Below are positions 45,483 through 57,539 of a stretch of 64,000 nt of DNA, piece by piece; position 1 is the first letter of the stretch, and each line of letters opens with the position of its first letter. Below the pieces are notes generated by a model. The model was given only the letters and a program-made list of their open reading frames with translations. It was not told the DNA's origin and made no database searches. The position numbers and the translations under genes were made by a program. Origin of the DNA: Cricetomys ansorgei (lineage: Eukaryota; Chordata; Mammalia; Rodentia; Nesomyidae); NCBI GenBank assembly GCA_026225945.1, contig JAMJFZ010001816.1, positions 3,830,501 through 3,894,500 of the forward strand. Direction: 5' to 3'.

Positions 45483-45982
45483 TGTGAGTAGGGTTTCTGA
45501 AGTTGTCCTAGCTCAGTTAGGACTAGGGCTAGCTTCTAAGAAGAGGAGTGAACCGTGTCCACAGTTAAGCATATTCTTACTGTGTATCCTTAGAAGTCTG
45601 TGGAAAGCTCCTAGGCTTCTATGGATGGGATAGTGGTTGTTGCCTGGGTCATGTGCATTAGAGTCCATGTGGTCCTCAGGGGCTGGGGAGTAGGGGTTAT
45701 GATTTCCCTAAGTAGTAGGGATGTATGATAACTGAAGGTCATGTTTCAAATATATACTTGTTTAGCCATTAGAGATATATTAAATTTATAGTTATAGAAG
45801 CATCAATAGTAATCCAACATAAGATTTACAAAATTAGATTTCTGCAACCATACTGTCATAATTCATATGATGGCTTGTGCTCAGTTAACTAACTACAAAT
45901 ATGGGTTAAACTTTTCTCTGGGAAGGGCAGGTATTGAAGGAAGGAGATGGATTTTGGAGAAAGTAAAATGCATATCTTTGAT
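45483..45982. other. Unannotated, no gene seen
   Basis: Nothing recognised. Confidence 0.4.
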
Positions 45983-46130
45983 TAATAGCAGGGGCTGGCA
46001 AGAATCAAATCCTGACCACCATCTGTTCTTATAAAGATCATTTTATTGGAATATGGTCATACTAATTACTGTCTTTGACTGCTTGCAAGCTATACTGGAC
46101 TGGCTGTGACAAAGATCCTAAGAACTTTCC
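45983..46130 (-). mobile_element. MER5A-like hAT-Charlie fossil
   Basis: A ggggctggcaagaatcaaat-like start is followed by cattttattggaatatggtc, then actgtctttgactgcttgc, then ggctgtgacaaagatcct. This follows the reversed MER5A (ttattggaacacagcca ... gtctatggctgctttcg ... gcgacagagacc). Second member of this group here, after 936-1231. Confidence 0.65.
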
Positions 46131-46366
46131 ATCTATAGACTATAGACTATGTTACACCTATTTGAATTAGTTCAGTTGCAAATGATAGGGCATTACTGTA
46201 ACATGTTGATGGATAGTAAAATACTCCAAAACTTAGTAGCTTAAAAATAATCCTCAAGGTTTCCAAGATAGTGCCCAGTCTAATGGGATTTTGTTTTTAA
46301 AGCACTATTCATTTGAAAGGTAATATTGTTATCCCAACAAACTGAAGATTAGTTTTCCTAATTCCT

Positions 46367-46367
<1 letters not shown>
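46131..46367. other. Unannotated spacer
   Basis: Contains a 9-base tandem ctatagact at about 46133-46149. Otherwise nothing recognised. Confidence 0.4.

Positions 46368-46417
<50 letters not shown>
46368..46417. repeat. (GT)25 microsatellite
   Basis: Pure GT run of about 50 bases, not attached to a recognisable SINE. Confidence 0.98.
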
Positions 46418-46419
<2 letters not shown>

Positions 46420-47021
46420 AAGCACTGACCATGGTTGTAGCTGACACATCTGGTAAGGATCTTTTGGTTTGCCAAAGGAGACCATAGGTTGTATATTTTG
46501 TTAACCAATGGATTCTTGACATGCTATAATTTCTTTTCTGTTTGAGAGACACTAAAGGCTTCTTATAAACCCTGGAGTTATAATAATGACAAGAGTTTTC
46601 CTGATGTTTCTCTTGAACCAAAATTTTCTCATTCTCTTTCCTCCTAGACCCCTTGGCTCTTGTTTTCTGAGATAAATCACTTTCTTTTTCTCCCAAAGCA
46701 AAATGAAAGGGGCAATTATACCCTTGGTGATTCTTAATGGTCCCAATTAACTAAGTCAGTTTCTAGTGTCTGAGCTGAAAATGGAGCTTTGAATGAACTT
46801 TCAATAAATGGAATTTGTTAAGTCAACTTGAGCCCTTGTTTTCTTTAAGGAAAGCCAGCTACTTGAATACTGAGCAGTGGTCACAGTACTGGTGCCCTAA
46901 ATGGTACCCTAATTTAGTGCAGAGTGAAAATAATGTTCTCTATATAGCAACCCTTCCTTAAATTAAATCAGAGAAATCAAATCAATATGAACAAAAAGCA
47001 ATACTGAGTCTATTTGCCATC
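46418..47021. other. Unannotated, no gene seen
   Basis: No recognised repeat. Minus frames of 92 and 64 codons lack domain content. Confidence 0.4.
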
Positions 47022-47165
47022 TATGTATCTATCTATGTATTTATCTATGTATCTATGTATTAATATATGTATGTATGTATGTATGTATGTATCTATCTAT
47101 CTATCTATCATCTACCTAACGTTATCTCTTTCCCTCCCTCTATCCATCTATCTATCTGTCTACCT
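47022..47165. repeat. (TATC/TATG)n tetranucleotide array
   Basis: tatctatgta-type units, then five tgta units, then tcta units, then a cctct interruption and atcc/tatc units. A 39-bp unit after its right side recurs at 48210. Confidence 0.95.
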
Positions 47166-47200
47166 AGCTCTGATCCATGCATCCATACATCTGTTAATCT

Positions 47201-47239
47201 GTGTATCTCAATCATTGGATCAGAAGAAAGCAAAAGTAA
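47201..47239 (+). repeat. Left copy of 39-bp local direct repeat
   Basis: The stretch with tgtatctcaatcattggatc followed by an agaaagcaaaagtaa block recurs at 48210-48248 with three mismatches. Both copies follow CTAT/CTGT/CCAT-type tetranucleotides. Confidence 0.9.
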
Positions 47240-47290
47240 ATAGTGATATATATTTTTTATACTCACAAATGTTTGTTTATTATCATTGTA

Positions 47291-47323
47291 TTATCATCAT
47301 CATCATCATCATCATTATTATTT
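47291..47323. repeat. (ATC)n trinucleotide repeat
   Basis: About seven atc units flanked by att variants. Confidence 0.95.
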
Positions 47324-48209
47324 TTACTCCTACTGTACTATGAATTTACAGAGAATAGATTCTTTTAGTTCTGTCTCTCTGGTTCTCACAGTGGCTATCT
47401 CTGAGCTGACTGGGGCTCTGAGTAAACTCTGAGAATTTTCTCACTGGCTTCTTCCTTTTGTTAATAATGTTCCTTCATGAATCTGAGAGCTCCTTCTTAG
47501 ATCTTGGAGCATTTAATATGCTTTATCTGCACACCATTTTTTAAAAAGTATATTTCCCTTTACCATCTTTGTTTCTAGGAATGCTGACAGCACCCTGGGG
47601 GACATTGCAGACCCAGTTTCACCATGGTTTCATTGCAGGTCATCACCTGTGGCCCCTTTTCTTTATAATTCATACCCCTTGAGGTCTACTATGTTGCCTT
47701 TTTCAGAGGTCTGCACACAGGCAGGAGAAAGAAAATCTTCACATTTTCTAGAAAGCCTAGGAAGCATAATGGGCATGTCACTTCTTTTACTTTTGGCATT
47801 TTGACATCTTCCTAGAAAATGCTTTCACTTCCCCAAATGCTCAGAGTTGTCAGTGAGGAAGGTAACAGTTCTTCCACTTATCCCCCTTCAAATGTTAAAT
47901 TAGCATCTTTTCCTTCAACTCGTACAAATTTCTTCACTGCTATTAACAGGTAAAATAATTAGAAGTACTGGTACAAAAGCACTGTGCTGGCCCAGTAGAG
48001 AAATTAAACCCTGCAGTATTCATACTTAAAATATAGCCATATTTTTTCTTACACGTGGAAAGATGCATTTATTAATGACTGTGATAATTAAAGGGAGTTA
48101 TTTTTTGTGTTTTTTGAGGCATTAAATATTTGCACTAAGGAGACTTAATCAAAAATCAATCTATCTATTTATATAACGTCTGTTTGTTGGTCTGTCTGTC
48201 CATCCATCT
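47324..48209. other. Unannotated between the local direct repeats
   Basis: No family recognised. No gene evidence. Confidence 0.4.
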
Positions 48210-48248
48210 ATGTATCTCAATCACTGGATCAAAAGAAAGCAAAAGTAA
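48210..48248 (+). repeat. Right copy of 39-bp local direct repeat
   Basis: Pairs with 47201-47239 at a spacing of 1,009 bases. It is preceded by tctgtctgtccatccatcta. Confidence 0.9.
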
Positions 48249-49289
48249 TATTCATTAACTCAAATAATAATATTAATAAGGAAACAGTAAGAAAATACCA
48301 ACTACATTCTCTTAAAAGGCAAAGACCCTGAAGATTTCACATCCAACTGTATATGGTTTCATAAGACACCTAGCTAAAGTCCAACAATGAAGAAAAGTTT
48401 GTTCTGAAAACATAAGCGAGTCTTTTCACATTGTTGCAAACGGAAGAAGCAAGTATGTCACCGTTGCTTCCAGTAGCAAAGATGAACTTAGACGACAGGT
48501 ACCATCTAATGTTATTCAGTGGAAGAATCCCCTTGTGTTTCCAGCAGTCAGTCAGTTGTGAAAAATATGTAACATTTTAATTCAACACAAATGAAGAAAA
48601 GAGAGCAGTAAAAGGATAATGATGAAGAATTAAGCTGTGGAGAAATGAAGGGAGGCTCTCCCACTTATTCAGAAATACATTGATCGGCGCTGTTTCCGTA
48701 GACACATTGACAGAAGATGACGTTAGAGTAAGCAGGCACAGGTCAATCCAGTCTAGAGTACACTGTGCTCTGGTAACCCCCATGATTGACAGCTGTTGCA
48801 GTGTTGCTAACATCTTCATTTCCCTCAAAACTACTTCTGTCCTACGTGCTTTCCCAATGCCAAGCCCAAGCCCACAGTTATAAAGGTCATCTGTAACGTC
48901 TCCCACCTGAACTCTGTCTACTGAGTCTGGGTCTCTCCTCTCCCATCCTGCCCACCGCCATTGCTTTATCTTGTTCCCTGTACCCAGCTCGGTCACACCG
49001 TTTTCCTCAGAGATCTTGTGGGATTTTTTGCCCAAACTACACAATCAAAGCCTGTTCATTTTATATCTTTCGAGGTAATTTTTTTCCCCAATTTTTCTTC
49101 TGACAAATCACTTGCTTAAAATGTGTTATTTGGGGGCTAATTTTCCTTACCATTAAGCACACACCAGCCCCACAGAAGATAGTCATTGCATTTGCTCATT
49201 TCTCTCTTGGAATCTACTTCTCTGATTTTTTTTACTCTTTTTTTTCATTTTATCTGAATATAATAGTGTTCATGACAGAATGGAGTTAT
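48249..49289. other. 1-kb stretch with the longest repeat-free open frame
   Basis: The minus frame 48577-49044 (155 codons) has no domain, no signal peptide and no strong start context that I can see. It is the longest frame not explained by a repeat, yet still unsupported. Confidence 0.4.
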
Positions 49290-49845
49290 GACAATGCTCA
49301 CTCATCTAAAGTCTATGTTTTTGTGTACATGTATAATTGTGCAAATGTTTCTGCAGCTTATTATTGGCCCTTTCTCACCTCCCTTGTTGTTGAAATGGGT
49401 AATGACCAATGTGTATGTTTTTGTGTGTATGGCTGATGTTTGTAGTTACAACACATTCAAGGGTTATTTATGTTGTGAGATAGAACAGAGCTTTATTCCT
49501 GTCATATTTGAGTAACATTTCATTGTATTGATATAGCACACTTTATTTATCCATTCAGCACTTGGTGGATAGTTTGGCTGTTTGTATTTTGGGTCTGCTA
49601 TAAATAAGGGTGTTATACTTATTCACGGTCAGAGTTCATGTGAAGATAAGTACAGACTGCTTTGGATACATGATTAGGAGTGGACTTGTTAGATCATTTG
49701 ACAACTCTATACTTAACTTCTTGAGGAATTACCAGACTGCTTTTTGTTTTTTCCAGAAACAGCTGCATCATTTTTATATTTCCTTTAGCAGTGCGGGAGG
49801 GCTCTAGTTTCTCCACACGCTTACTACCCTGTTATTATCTGTTTT
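49290..49845 (-). mobile_element. Ancient L1M ORF2-3' fragment
   Basis: aacatttcattgtattgata, then tttatttatccattcagcac, then gctgtttgtattttgggtct, then gattaggagtggacttgtta, tgaggaattaccagactgct, agcagtgcgggagggctcta, then cctgttattatctg. These are colinear with the reverse complement of the mammalian L1M ORF2 3' region. It has decayed beyond any coding capacity. Confidence 0.85.
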
Positions 49846-49865
49846 TTTTTTTTATGCTTTGGCCA

Positions 49866-49869
<4 letters not shown>

Positions 49870-49928
<59 letters not shown>
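49870..49928. repeat. (TA)29 microsatellite
   Basis: Uninterrupted TA run of 59 bases between two L1 fragments. This is a cruciform-prone sequence. Confidence 0.98.
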
Positions 49929-49930
<2 letters not shown>

Positions 49931-49939
49931 TGTAAGAGT

Positions 49940-50490
49940 CCTATAAATATTCTTCTGTACTTTGCTTTTTCTGCTTTACAATATATCCTGGAAATAGTTC
50001 CATATTATCTTAAAAGAACCTTCATTTTTTTTTTTATAGAGGCATAACGCTCCACTAATTAAATAGATCATAATTTAAATAGCCAGTATCCTACTACAGG
50101 TACTTGGTTTATCCTGCAAATTAAATCAGCAAAATAAGTAATTGTGAACACATGCTTTATTCATATTTTGGAAAGTAGAACAACAGATTATATCGCTTAA
50201 AGTGAGATTGCTAAAACAGAAGATCAGTACGTTCCTGGTTTTGTTAAATCTTGCTGTTATTCTTATTCCCAAAGATACCTACAAACATGAGCTGTGTTTG
50301 AAAGCCCCTCCCCCCGCCACATTGATGGAATGTGTTGTTGCTTCTTGACTTGTGCCAATCTGACATGTGAGAAATGGTATCTTAGTGTTTTAATTCCCAC
50401 TGTACTTATTTTAGTGAAATTGGATACTATCATGCTTTCATGTCCTTTTCTCATCCTGTGAGTGAAATGTGTGTCCTGTTCATACTACAT
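49940..50490 (-). mobile_element. Older L1 (L1ME-type) fragment
   Basis: ctttacaatatatcctggaa, then catattatcttaaaagaacc, ttgtgaacacatgctttatt, then agtgagattgctaaaacaga resembles reversed L1ME 3' text. From about 50345, ctgacatgtgagaaatggta and ttcatgtccttttctcatcc continue into ORF2 text. Same strand as 49290-49845. Confidence 0.7.
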
Positions 50491-52311
50491 TACTAAATGA
50501 CTATTCCTAGCACCCCACTTCCCGTCTCGTATCCCTTCTCGCTCATGTTGAACATCTTCCTCCAGCATTTTCTTCACACAGTTCTGGTGACACCATATTT
50601 TCTCAGCTTTCTAAAAATGTGTTTACTTTTTTCTGACAGATATTTTTGTTAGATTCAGAAATCTAGCTTGCTGATTATGTTATCTGTCTCTGTCTCACAT
50701 TCTTTCTGACAAAAAAAATATCTCCAGACATTGTTTCCATGCTTACCTCCAGGCTTGAGAGCTTAATTTTGTGCCCTCTCCAATGCCTCTGGCAAAGGCT
50801 GTACAGGGGACACAGTGCTATGTTCTGTCTGCACTTCCTAAAAGCTTTTATTCTGAGTGCTCGAGCATGCGAGAAGTGTGATGTTGAACATTCTGAGACA
50901 GGTGGGGTTGGAACGTCTTCTTCCCTTCCCTACAGTGGAGCTCAAAAAAATGGGGGTACGCTATAATGGCAGATTACAAACAGCTATACTGTGCTGGAAA
51001 GGTTGAGAAAGGTCAGAGGAACAAAGGGTAAACTTTTATTTCAAAGACTAAAAGAAATCATCAGAAATTGGTAAAGAGGTCACAGGAAACTGAAAAGCTT
51101 GGCTAAATAGGCTAAACAGCAAAATGGAGAAATTGATCCACCTAGCACCCATGAGGAGAGAAGAAGCTAACACCTACATAAGGTAAACCATGTAGTCTAT
51201 CTTGAAAAAGACACTACCAGGCAATTCTCGCTATAGGAAAGTCCTACAAGCCCTAAACGCAGGAGATTCTGTATGAGTGACTCCTTTGTGACATCATCAC
51301 TGGCAATGGCCATTTTGATACACTGTCTTCCTGACAGATCACTATCTAAGCTCTGTCTTAAAAAGTGGTGTATGACTTCCAGCTAATTTGGGAGCATGAA
51401 AATGAGGAATAACCACAATTCAGGGAGCCCAGGAGCATCTGGGTGGGAAATAGCTCCACAGGGTAGTTGTCAGAAGAAGGTTAGACTTAAATATGGCAAT
51501 CCATTTGGGAGGAAGGAGACTCAAGTGGGTGGTCCTATCGTCTTTGGAAAAGGATATAAAAACTGCAGAGACAGTCACAAATTAGAGGGTAGTGGGCAGT
51601 CTAAACTCTTAGTATGTCTCTCCCATGCAGTTTTCTGCACATTCCCACTTGATCCAGAGACGCCTCTGATTATTTATATACCATGCTGTGGCTGATGTCT
51701 TTGCAAAGAGGTGTTCCCTGCATATACTGGGATTTAGGGCAGGATGGGCGATGATAGGTTCTGTCCCTAAAGGACCTGGTTCACGCTTTTCGCATGCTGT
51801 CCAGTATCAATCCTTCTGAAGGAGGGAGGAAGGTGAATCAGCCTGACTGGAGACCCCAGCCCTGCATCTGGAAAACTGCAATGTACCCTGCCCCAGTGCA
51901 GCAAAAGGCTGTGAGAATCAGGCCCAGCTATGGAAAGAATGGAAGTCACTAATGTCTCTGCCTCTCTAATGATACACAACCTCTGTGGCTCAGCTTCAGT
52001 GTGAAGAGGATAAAAGGGGAGAATTCCCATGATTCATCAGGCCACCCCTGCCACCTGGCATTTGAGAACTGTGAAGAAGCTGCTGTTTATGGCAGGTACC
52101 CCCCTCCCCTTGTGATTTCTCTTTTACTGTACTTTGTTATTTTCACATTGTTTCAAAAAAGCTTATCTGCTTTATATCTGTTTTTATTACATTCATCAAA
52201 TTTGCTCGTGTAGTTTTCTTTACTTTTAAATATCTTCTGTTGTTTTCATTCCTTTTCCTACAATTCTTCTGTCTTCTGCTTTTTAATAATTTTATTTCAC
52301 CTGTATTATTC
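50491..52311. other. 1.8-kb stretch, no gene seen
   Basis: No confident family. 51380-52000 has several ggata/tataaaa-type motifs (tataaaaactgcagag at about 51556) that could be an unrecognised LTR, but no TG...CA ends or duplications were found. Frames up to 99 codons lack domains. Confidence 0.4.
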
Positions 52312-52412
52312 TTTCCCCTTCCCCATTCCTGTCTCCTTCCTCCTTCCTTCCTTCCTGCTTTCCTCCATCCCTCTCTCTTTCTTCTCTCTCTCTCTTTCTT
52401 TCTTTCCTTCCA
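52312..52412. repeat. Polypyrimidine (TTCC/CT)n tract
   Basis: About 100 bases of ccttcc, ctctct and ctttctttc units, nearly free of purines. Confidence 0.93.
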
Positions 52413-52639
52413 TTCACTTATTATCTTTACTTTTCTCTAAGTAATTTGGAATGCCGTAGCTTATCTGTATGATTTTGGCCATCTTCTTATTGATCGTAAT
52501 TGGGGATAGCCTGGTTGGCTTTAATCAACAAAGAGCATGTCTATGCTTGGTTTAAATCAGTGTCATTTCTGGTCTGGTAGCTTCTTTTCTACTTTCTCAT
52601 AAGCACTGGGCTTGAGCACTGGAGTGCAGGCTCACTTAG
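52413..52639. other. Unannotated spacer
   Basis: Nothing recognised. Possibly 5' L1/HAL1 sequence. Confidence 0.35.
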
Positions 52640-53480
52640 AGCTGATCCCTAAGAAGGCTCCCACATAAAACCAGACGAGAAACACACCCTCATGGGAACA
52701 TAAATCACAGCACACAGAGAGAAGTGTGGGAAAGGCTGACATCATGATCCCTCCAGAAGATCTGAACTCCTCAAATAGAACCAAATGGGAGAAATGCTAG
52801 CCAGTGTATTCAAAAGTTTGCTAGTAAAAATGATCAGTAACTTCAGTAAGGATATAAAGAAGCAGATGAATGAAATGATGAAATGATTCAAGCTTCAGGG
52901 AAGAAACTCAGCAACACTGATGAAAAAGTCAGCAAATGAAATTTTGAAAAAGTAAACAGAAATGTTAAAAATGAGTAATTCAGAGAATGAAGTAAAAAGA
53001 CACAGTGGAAACCATCATAAATAAAACAGACTGGGCAGGACCACATGGCAGCTATGGAAGGCAAGGTTGAAAAAAATTCCCCATTCAGACATGACTGGGG
53101 GAAAAATAAACATGATCACAGCTTCTAAGAACTCTGTAATGACCAACACACCAAAGTTAAGAATCCATGTGGTCAAAGAAAGAACGTGGATAAAATAAAA
53201 GCCATAGAAAATATATACAAGTAAATCATAACAGAAATGTCTCCAGATCTAGGGGTCTGGGAGGCAGTCAAGCGTAAGAGGCACTTGGAACCCTAAATAA
53301 ACATGACCAGTGAAGAAATTCTCCATGACACATTATAGAAAAGATCCCTATACTATAAGACAAGGAGACAGTATTAAAAGCTGCAAGAAAAAAAAAACAA
53401 AAAACTGCCAACCCACTTACTCATTTACAAAGGTAAACAGAAGAGATAAAAGAGAAAAAGAAAGAAAATCAAACATTCTA
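52640..53480 (+). mobile_element. HAL1/L1 ORF1 pseudogene remains
   Basis: The text follows L1-type ORF1 order. A coiled-coil-like A-rich part (52850-53000) precedes cagactgggcaggaccacat. The RNA-binding region follows, with ttctaagaactctgtaatga, ttaagaatccatgtggtcaa and aacgtggataaaat. Then come gaggcacttggaaccctaaa and the C-terminal agtattaaaagctgcaagaa. Many stops break all frames (no open run above about 65 codons). No ORF2 follows, which favours a HAL1-like half-L1. Confidence 0.65.
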
Positions 53481-54397
53481 ATCCAATACAATCTAAAGAG
53501 ATACTAATTGGTAGGTACATAACTGAAGAATTATGTTAAGAAAGCATTGTCATTATTTTCTATAACTAGACATTAGTGATTATGAAAACAGAAAAGATGG
53601 TATGTACAGTAAAATTACCATGGTTCATAAATGCAGTAGTTTTGAATCTACACAGTATCTTGGGAAGTGCTTGTTGGCTGTGGCGTGTACAGATCAAAGT
53701 GTGCATGTCTTGTGTTCAGAGCCAAGAATATAGCCACTTACATGGTGCAAAACAGCAATCAGTGCTCTAGAAACCCCAGATTTATTATATGTTTGATTTT
53801 GAAGTAATTTTTGCTGGTTGTGTCTTCAGAAACCTTTTACTATTGCCAAATTTTTTGTGAACCTATAACATTCAGTTACATGACACCATCTGAGGTCACA
53901 GCTTACAGTTTGAGAGGCTGTGATTTAGTATTTCTCAAGAGATAAAGTGTGCCCATCCCAAATCCAGGAACAGTGTGTGTTTCCCATAATAAAACCCAAC
54001 TTCTAAAGCAAATTTGGGAATTTTGAAGTTATGCAGCATTTGCCAGGAGCAACTTGAAATAGCAATGACACATAAGGACTTTTCTGATGAGTTGTTAGAG
54101 ATGTTAACACACACCCTTTCCTCTTATATCTTACAATTAAAAAAATTAACATTTAAGAAAACCTGTACAATTCAGTGAATATATTATTTTAAAATAACTG
54201 ACACTTGATAATAAAGATCAATATGTGATAAAAGACACACTCCAAATAGAAGACAGGACACTGGATCTTAACATAGCAGAATAAAGCACTTATGTTTGTG
54301 ATTTCCAATCCCACATTGCAATTAAGATGTCATCATTTCTAAAATTTGGTATAGTATCAAAAAAATACCTATGATTTTCAGAAAGTCTAATAAAATG
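53481..54397. other. Unannotated, no gene seen
   Basis: No recognised family. Plus frame of 64 codons at 53576-53770 unsupported. Confidence 0.4.
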
Positions 54398-54814
<417 letters not shown>

Positions 54815-54975
54815 TTTGTTTATTGTGTGTACATATGCACACCTGCCCTGGTGCCATGGAAGTAAGAGCTAACTTGTTGGATCAGTTATCTCCTTGTGGA
54901 TCCTGGGCTTGAACTCTGGTTGCCAGACTTGGTGGTGAGCGTCTTTACACTCTTAGTAATCTCGCCAACTCCATT
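54815..54975 (-). mobile_element. B3 SINE
   Basis: ttattgtgtgtacatatgca, then gtgccatggaagtaagagct, then ctgggcttgaactctggttg, then ttggtggtgagcgtctttac and a tRNA head ending atctcgccaactcc. Confidence 0.82.
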
Positions 54976-55074
54976 TCCCAGTTTTATATTCTTTGTATGA
55001 TAGATATTGGTAGATTTATAAACAAAAGATCTTTGATGTCAGTAATGATCTTCCTGATTTTCCTCCACATCCCT

Positions 55075-55178
55075 TTCTTCTTTCTACCCTTTGTCATTTT
55101 TCCTCCCTCCCTTCCTGTTTCCCTCCCCCCTCCCTTCCTTCCTTCATCTTTCCTTTTTGTCCTTCCTTTCTTGTGATG
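55075..55178. repeat. Polypyrimidine (TCCC/TTCC)n tract
   Basis: Imperfect pyrimidine tract just upstream of the mys-like LTR. Confidence 0.9.
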
Positions 55179-55204
55179 AGATCTTGCATTCTAACCCACG
55201 ATAG

Positions 55205-55523
55205 TGTTGGGAAGTTTATTTTAGTTATGCTTGAAATTGTTTTATGCACTGCTGGGTGAGGGGCTATCCTAAGTCTGGGCCGTTCTGTATTGTTTGCGGG
55301 TGTTGGATTTCTGTGGGGGTTGTTTAATTGCTAATGATCTGCATGTGCTACCAGTAAAATACCTGAGGTGTTCTGCAAGAATAAAAACACCTGAGCTCAG
55401 AGGCTGGATGTTCCACTGGCAGTATGGCACTGGCCCTGACAGTGGTTCCCTCTGCTGAGGTCTGACAGAGTTTACATCTATGAAATATGCCTCCATCTCT
55501 TCTTTGCTGAGAGGAAGACTACA
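55205..55523 (+). mobile_element. mys/MYSERV-like solo LTR with target duplication
   Basis: 319 bases with TG (tgttgggaagtttatttta) and CA (actaca) ends and the family polyadenylation signal aataaaaacacctgag. Flanks cgatag (55199-55204) and agatag (55524-55529) form a 6-base target duplication with one mismatch, as expected for the ERV2/ERVK class. There is no internal region, so it is a solo LTR formed by recombination. Confidence 0.82.
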
Positions 55524-55529
55524 AGATAG

Positions 55530-55605
55530 TCTCAAATTCACGTTAATCTTCTAGTCTTTGGCTCCCAAGTGCTAGGGTAATAGGTACATACCAACATGCC
55601 TGGCT
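55530..55605 (-). mobile_element. B1 fragment
   Basis: ctcaaattcacgttaatctt, then tttggctcccaagtgctagg, then taataggtacataccaacat is the reverse B1 5' part. Confidence 0.65.
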
Positions 55606-57539
55606 GCCTTCAATTATTTCTTAACTCTTCATTTTCTGAACTCCTTTTAGAATTATAGAAAAACTGTACAGAGAGTTTTCAACAAGCCATCAAGCATGCA
55701 AATTCAGAAATTCAAACATTTTATACAACATCAGGAAATTAGCCAAACAGAAGACTCCATCTAATGATGCAGTTTGGGGTCCAGGATGGGGCTCAGGGTG
55801 TCATATTATTGTTATTGTTATTGATATTGTATCATCATATTGTTATTGCTTACACTGGCTTTCTTGCTTTACTTATTGGTCTTGTTTTCTAATTATGTGT
55901 AAAGGGATCATGAGATTGCTATTAAAGGAATTGCTGCTTTAGAGTCTAACACTGACTTTGTGCATGTGTGTGCATGCATGTATGTTTGCATGTGTGTGTG
56001 TGTAAGTGCTTCTAATGAGTGAGTGTTTATGCATTTCCTGAAACATTTAAAGTAATTTTATTTGGGCAAATTAAAAAATTTTCTTTGCATTGTTAACTTG
56101 GCTTATTATCAGATATAGTTCAAAACAAGCTAAAAGTCCAAACAGATCATACAGTTTCCTTTTAAGGAATTATTTCTTAGGTTTTTTTTTTCTAATTCAA
56201 TAAAAACTTAAGAATCATTGTTTAATAGTACTCTGGCATGTCTGAAATTGTAAAACAACTCACACCAAATGACTCATAGTGACCTATTATGATGGTCTGA
56301 AATGTTTCCAGATGATTCTAAAATATTTTAACTGTATCTTTGTGTTTTTTCATAAACTATTTGAATTGTCATATTTTGTTTTTGATTAACTGAGGCTGCA
56401 ATTTGACCTTAATCAAAAAATAAAGCCCAAATAAATTTTAGATTTCACATTTAAAAAATATATTGAGTTTTCAAGTCAAAAGGAATACTGAAAATTGACC
56501 TGAAATATTTGCCTGTTCATTTTCCCCAAAGATTCTTTTAATGGTTCTCCTTATTATCTTCCCAGGTCTGTTTGACACAGGTACCAAGATGACCTTAGTT
56601 TGTATAAATGTACTGCTTAAGAAAAACATCGCTATTCAGAACTAAGAGAGGGCACACTGCATTAAAGAGTTATGCAGGGGATAATTTAGTTTCAAATATA
56701 ATTAAGTCTTGTTAATATTCACATTTGATGATAAATATAAGTAATGCTAAATTTGTTACCATGGTTTTTCATTCCTTAAACTCTTAGACACTGCAGGAAA
56801 TTGGATTTGGGTGACATATCTAACTCCATACATGGAAAAGCTTCAGATTATTTTTCTTCTCTATTTCATATAGATGTTTGTTTGTACTTAATTCCATTTA
56901 ATTATTGATAAAGCATTTTTGGAATAATTGCATTTTCTGAGGAGCATGGCCTCATGGATCCATGACTTTGCAAGATGGATGGTTGCTGTTCAGTGTAAGA
57001 TTTTTGTGTGAAGGACTTTATGGACATTTCTCAGAATTTACAGGAGATTTAAGTTAGGGTGACTACTATACTTAATCCTTCCCAACTTCAAAATTTATTT
57101 ACACAAACCTGATATTTAGACAGTGATGAGGAGAAGCAACTTGCTTCAGAGCAGATAATGACCTCAACATTAATCATATAACTTAACAAGAAACCTGCAA
57201 ATAGTGAACCCGACCAACTCTGTACACCTGCGTTGGTTAGAAAATACTCCTTTGGTATTTTTCTTTTCTTTGCCTCATAAGAGACAAAGGAGAAAGACAG
57301 TAAGAAAGGAGAAAGAGAAAATTACTCTTAATATTCATCTTTAAAAATTTTAGTAAAAATCTTTCTTAAACTTAAATAATCAAACCTGTGTAAAACCCAT
57401 AAGAACTCACTTCTGTCTAGATCAAAAGGTTATGTCACTTATTCTTTGAAATTATAGTACAATGGTCCTTCAGCCTCTGAGTTACATTATACATTGACCA
57501 TTCTCCCAAGAAAATGTTTCATTAGTGACTTGTAGTCAA
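55606..57539. other. 1.9-kb repeat-poor AT-rich stretch, no gene seen
   Basis: Short (TTA/TTG)n at 55801-55850 and a TG run at 55960-56003. No domain-bearing frame and no recognised SINE. Confidence 0.45.

Noticed and set aside
47014..47343. 109-codon plus frame rich in Tyr/Leu/Ser/Ile
   Set aside because: Generated by the TATC/TATG tetranucleotide and ATC arrays.
51380..52000. Unnamed LTR around tataaaaactgcagag
   Set aside because: No TG...CA boundaries, polyadenylation signal in the right place or target duplication could be found.
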